DNA from: SG8-30 sp963710135
Lineage (GTDB): Bacteria > Pseudomonadota > Gammaproteobacteria > Steroidobacterales > Steroidobacteraceae
Reading direction: 5' to 3'
DNA: 64,000 nucleotides
Assembly: GCA_963710135.1 (NCBI GenBank)
Contig: CAVPYY010000003.1
Span: 62,001-126,000 of the forward strand
How positions within the stretch are numbered: position 1 is the first letter of the stretch; each line of letters opens with the position of its first letter. The notes below the pieces were generated by a model. The model was not told the DNA's origin and searched no databases. It saw nothing but the letters and a program-made list of their open reading frames with translations. The position numbers were made by a program, and so were the translations under genes. Positions 61,027-64,000 of this stretch are shown one piece after another.

Positions 61027-63051
61027 GTGTCGGCCGACATGATCGAATGGAACGGGTTGCAGATTGCTCACGCGCAAGTCGTCCTCGCTGCGCCGGGAAA
61101 GCGCTCGGGCCCGGCATCATTGTACGCACAGGCTGTTGACGGGCTGGCGACAGGCCGGCTGCAGGAGGTTCGCCTGGACTGCCGCACCCTGGCGGTCGAC
61201 GGCGACCGCCTGGGCTGCGCCGACGGCACCCTGTCTGGAGCTTTCGGCGCGGCGGGGCGCCAGGATTCGCCGATCGCGTTCTCGGTCACTCCCGGCGGGC
61301 CCGCCACGGTGCGAATCGGCCGTCTGGCCGTGGCGGCGGGCGTCGTCACCCTCGATGGGCGCCTGGACGGGCGTCGATTCGACGTGGCCGGCACGGCTGC
61401 CGGCGTGGATCTCGAGCAGCTCGTGCCGTTGATCCAGCCGTTCGAGCTGCTGCCGGCCGGCATGACCCTGGGCGGGCGCCTGTCCGGCAGCTTCGACGCC
61501 TCGGGCACCGACCTCGATCTGCTGCGGGTCGAAGGGACGGCCGAGCTGGATGGCCTGGCCCTGGCCGATGCCGCCGGCTCCCTGGCCGCCGAGCAGCTGG
61601 CCGTGACCGTAATGGCACGGCTCGAGCGGCCGGATCCCTCCGGCGACTGGCAGGTGGCGCTCGAGGCACGTTCCGGACAAGGCCAGGCCTATCTCGAGCC
61701 GGTGTTCGTCGATCTCGGCCAGCATCCGCTCACGGCACGCATCGACGCACGGCTCGCGGCAGATGCCTCGCGCCTGGCGGTCCGGCGCATCGACATCGAG
61801 CAGGCCGGCATCCTCAAGGCACACGGCGACGCCGACCTCGACCTGCGCGGCGAGGTCCTGCTGTCGCGCGCGCACATCCTCGTCGAGCAGGCGGAGCTTG
61901 CAGGAGTGGTGCCCGTGCTGGCGGCGCCATTCCTGATTTCAACGCAGTTCGCGGATCTTGCGGGATCCGGTACGGTCGCCGGCGAGGTGGACGTCGCCGC
62001 CGGGCTGCCCACGCGCCTCGACCTCACGCTGAGCGACGTCGTCCTCGACAGCACCACCGGCTCGCTCGCCGTAGAGGGCCTGGCGGGGCGCGTTACCTGG
62101 CACGACGAGGCGCTGCGCAATGCGCTCGCCCCGAATGTCGACAGCGAGATCTTCAAGTCACGCCTCGACTGGCGCTCCGCGCGGCTGTGGGGCATCGAGT
62201 TCGGCCAGGCCGGCATCCCGTTCACCACCACCGGACGCGGTTTCCGTCTGCTGGATCCGGTGCTGTTGCCGGTGTTCGACGGCGGACTGTCGATCGCTAC
62301 GCTGCGCATCCGCAATGCGGGCACGCCCCGCATGTACCTGCGCTTCGATGCCGAGGTGAAGCCGATCAGCGTGGCGCCCATCAGTCGCGCGCTCGGCCTG
62401 CCGCAGTTCTCGGGCACGATCTCCGGCAGTATCCCGCGCCTGGAGCTGAGCGACGGACTCGTCACCCTCGGCGGCAACCTCGAGGCGCGGGTGTTTGACG
62501 GCCAGATCGTCGTGCGCAACCTGCGCATGCGCGATCCGCTCGGCGAGTTCCCGCAACTGTTCGCGGACATCGACATCGACGCCCTGGACCTGCAGCAACT
62601 GACCGACACCTTCGAGTTCGGGATGATCACGGGGCGGCTGTCCGGCCGCGTTGCGGGCCTCGAGCTGTTCAACTGGATGCCGGTCGCGTTCGACGCGCGC
62701 CTGTACAGCACGCCCGGCGACAAGACCAAGCGGCGCATCAGCCAGCGCGCGGTGCAGAATCTGTCGAGTATCGGCGGCGGCAGCGGCGGCGGCGTGGCGG
62801 CCGCGCTGCAGGGCGGATTCCTGCGGTTCTTCGACAGCTTCCGCTACAAGCGACTGGGCCTGTCATGCCAGCTGGTCAATGACGTCTGCCGGATGGACGG
62901 GGTCGCGCCGGCGCCGGGCGGCTACTACATCGTGCAGGGCAGCGGCCTGCCGCGCATCAGCGTGATCGGCAACCAGAGCCGGGTCGCCTGGAGCCGGCTG
63001 GTGAGCCAGCTCGCGGCGATGGCCGAGACTTCCGGACCGGTCGTCGAATAG
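61027..63051 (+). CDS. ydbH: YdbH-like (AsmA-superfamily) intermembrane lipid-transport protein
   Basis: Large beta-rich periplasmic protein, 674 residues from the GTG at 61027. The repeated short-strand pattern (LRVEGTAELDGLALADAAGS; ADLAGSGTVAGEVDVAAGLP) and the C-terminal sequence (QGGFLRFFDSFRYKRLGLSC, NDVCRMDGVAPAPGGYYIVQ) fit the YdbH/TamB/YhdP bridge-like lipid transporters. Its neighbour is a YdbL (DUF1318) gene, as in the E. coli ydbH-ynbE-ydbL operon. The likely true start is the ATG at 60932, which gives a signal peptide, but a 20-base duplication now puts it out of frame. As written, the intact reading lacks an export signal. Confidence 0.7.
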   Translation: MSADMIEWNGLQIAHAQVVLAAPGKRSGPASLYAQAVDGLATGRLQEVRLDCRTLAVDGDRLGCADGTLSGAFGAAGRQDSPIAFSVTPGGPATVRIGRLAVAAGVVTLDGRLDGRRFDVAGTAAGVDLEQLVPLIQPFELLPAGMTLGGRLSGSFDASGTDLDLLRVEGTAELDGLALADAAGSLAAEQLAVTVMARLERPDPSGDWQVALEARSGQGQAYLEPVFVDLGQHPLTARIDARLAADASRLAVRRIDIEQAGILKAHGDADLDLRGEVLLSRAHILVEQAELAGVVPVLAAPFLISTQFADLAGSGTVAGEVDVAAGLPTRLDLTLSDVVLDSTTGSLAVEGLAGRVTWHDEALRNALAPNVDSEIFKSRLDWRSARLWGIEFGQAGIPFTTTGRGFRLLDPVLLPVFDGGLSIATLRIRNAGTPRMYLRFDAEVKPISVAPISRALGLPQFSGTISGSIPRLELSDGLVTLGGNLEARVFDGQIVVRNLRMRDPLGEFPQLFADIDIDALDLQQLTDTFEFGMITGRLSGRVAGLELFNWMPVAFDARLYSTPGDKTKRRISQRAVQNLSSIGGGSGGGVAAALQGGFLRFFDSFRYKRLGLSCQLVNDVCRMDGVAPAPGGYYIVQGSGLPRISVIGNQSRVAWSRLVSQLAAMAETSGPVVE

Positions 63052-63172
63052 TCCGGCCCGGGCGCGCGGCGCGCGGCAGGCCGGGATCGGGTAAAGTGGA
63101 GCAGCGTTCAGACGGCGTTCAGCCGCGACGCCCCAGCATCGGGTTCAGGGTACACCCAAGGAGATCCGGACG

Positions 63173-63781
63173 ATGTCACGCCTGCTTGTATCGGTTCTCG
63201 GCGCCGCCAGCCTGGCGCTCGCCGCCTGCGTCACCATCAATGTCTATTTCCCTGCCGCCGCGGCTGAAAAGGCGGCCGACCGGATCATCGAGGACGTCTG
63301 GGGCAAGGACGTCGCGAGCCAGCCGCCGGCCGGCAACGAGCAGTCTGCTATCGGGCGTTCGGCCGCCGACGTACTCGTCGCCGCGGCCCGTGGCGCGCTT
63401 GAGTTCGTGGTGCCCGCCGCTCACGCGCAGGCCGACCTGAACGTGTCGACCCCGGCCGTGCGCACGCTTACGGGCCGGATGGAGAGCCGCCACGCGCAGT
63501 TGTCCAAGTACTACGACAGCGGCGCGGTCGGTTTGACGTCGGAGGGCCTGGTCGAGCTGCGCGATGCGAACGCCGTGGCGCTCGCCGAGCGCAACCAGGT
63601 CAAGAAGCTGGTCGCCGACGAGAACAGCGACCGCAACGCGCTGTATCGCGAGATTGCGAGTGCGAACGGTCACCCCGAATGGGAAGCGGATATCCGCTCG
63701 ACCTTCGCGGCGCGCTGGGTCGCCAATGCGCGCAGCGGCTGGTGGTATCGCTCTGCCGCGGGGCAGTGGTCACAGAAGTAG
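63173..63781 (+). CDS. ydbL: YdbL-like (DUF1318) lipoprotein
   Basis: The signal peptide MSRLLVSVLGAASLALAAC has lipobox LAAC, followed by VTINVYFPAAAAEKAADRII and EDVWGKD, a segment typical of DUF1318 proteins. The C-terminal part (RMESRHAQLSKYYDSGAVGL, TSEGLVELRDANAVALAERN, VKKLVADENSDRNALYREIA) is the YdbL domain. About 202 residues, longer than E. coli YdbL because of a central linker. It follows the YdbH-like gene by 121 bases; GGAG stands before the ATG. No ynbE is found in the gap. Confidence 0.8.
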   Translation: MSRLLVSVLGAASLALAACVTINVYFPAAAAEKAADRIIEDVWGKDVASQPPAGNEQSAIGRSAADVLVAAARGALEFVVPAAHAQADLNVSTPAVRTLTGRMESRHAQLSKYYDSGAVGLTSEGLVELRDANAVALAERNQVKKLVADENSDRNALYREIASANGHPEWEADIRSTFAARWVANARSGWWYRSAAGQWSQK

Positions 63782-63802
63782 GCGAATCGCCCGCCGCCGC
63801 AC

Positions 63803-64000
63803 TCAGCCCTCGTCCGGCAGGCGCTCGACCAGATCCGCGCCCTCGTGGCGCGGATTGTTGACCCTGCGACTCACCTTGTAGGCCTCCAGCCCGACGCCGG
63901 AAGCAGCTGCGAGCAAAGACGCAAGCGCGACGGAGTCCGCCTTATCCGTCTGCAGCCAGGCGTCATGGTGCGCAGGCGCCAGCACGGCCGGCATGCGGTT
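63803..64000 (-). CDS. SRAP (SOS response-associated peptidase, YedK/HMCES) protein, 3' end
   Basis: Only the last 65 codons are in the window; the gene continues past 64000. The visible part begins NRMPAVLAPAHHDAWLQTD and contains LEAYKVSRRVNNPRHEGADL, the usual C-terminal pattern of SRAP proteins, which cross-link to abasic sites in single-stranded DNA. The catalytic N-terminal Cys is outside the window. Confidence 0.8.
   Translation of the reverse strand, partial: NRMPAVLAPAHHDAWLQTDKADSVALASLLAAASGVGLEAYKVSRRVNNPRHEGADLVERLPDEG

Overview
The window is strongly GC-rich bacterial chromosome. It reads as a gammaproteobacterium: rsmD-coaD, ftsY-ftsE-ftsX-rpoH, rppH, erpA, divergent tyrS/mepM-like genes and a 16S-Ile-Ala-23S-5S operon are all present in the usual proteobacterial arrangements. 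I cannot name a genus. There are no phage genes, transposases, CRISPR arrays or integrons; nearly everything is housekeeping or general metabolism. The accessory signal is in short repeats and regulatory sites.

Layout. 0.3-5.3 kb: GMC oxidoreductase (frameshifted), M48 lipoprotein protease, ferrochelatase coupled to a small cytochrome c, and a carboxylesterase. 5.3-10.9 kb: complete rrn operon on the minus strand with terminator, boxA sites and two tandem promoters. 10.9-13.6 kb: AbgT-family transporter (frameshifted) overlapping tyrS. 13.8-18.8 kb: M23 endopeptidase, polyphosphate kinase and exopolyphosphatase (both disrupted), the last two convergent and overlapping in their stop codons. 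18.9-23.0 kb: erpA, coiled-coil membrane protein, rppH, lone FecCD-type permease, coaD, rsmD. 23.1-29.4 kb: large lipase-like lipoprotein, a repeat cluster, then ftsY-ftsE-ftsX-rpoH. 29.4-31.7 kb: malic enzyme and deacetylase-family protein in one operon. 31.9-37.2 kb: two paralogous lipoproteins, glutaryl-CoA dehydrogenase overlapping a MATE exporter, and two uncharacterised proteins. 37.2-44.2 kb: aspartoacylase-like protein and glutamate synthase gltB-gltD, heavily frameshifted between about 38.4 and 42.9 kb. 44.3-47.7 kb: DUF924, EamA transporter, TPP enzyme. 47.8-54.5 kb: small gene behind a sigma-54-type promoter, SPOR lipoprotein, complete Mrp antiporter operon with fused mrpAB. 54.5-64 kb: TerB-like protein, short GlpD-like dehydrogenase, YheT hydrolase, membrane-anchored response regulator, PhzF protein, DUF6279-like lipoprotein, YdbH/YdbL pair, and the end of an SRAP (YedK/HMCES) gene.

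Most noteworthy: an exact CIRCE inverted repeat upstream of rpoH, placing the heat-shock sigma factor under probable HrcA control; a dispersed inverted-repeat element that supplies the last codons and stop of rpoH and recurs behind the FecCD permease; a cluster of GGGGACAGTCCCC palindromes around a large hairpin before ftsY; an exact GG-N10-GC sigma-54 promoter before an 81-residue orphan protein; and a response regulator fused to a transmembrane segment.

Sequence quality caution: gltB, gltD, ppk, ppx, abgT, the GMC gene and the 3' end of the response-regulator gene carry many single-base indels, while neighbouring long genes (mrpAB, lipase, tyrS) have none. In every unambiguous case I placed by hand, the extra base lies exactly between two codons. 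The simplest reading is local consensus error, not true gene loss, but raw reads are needed.
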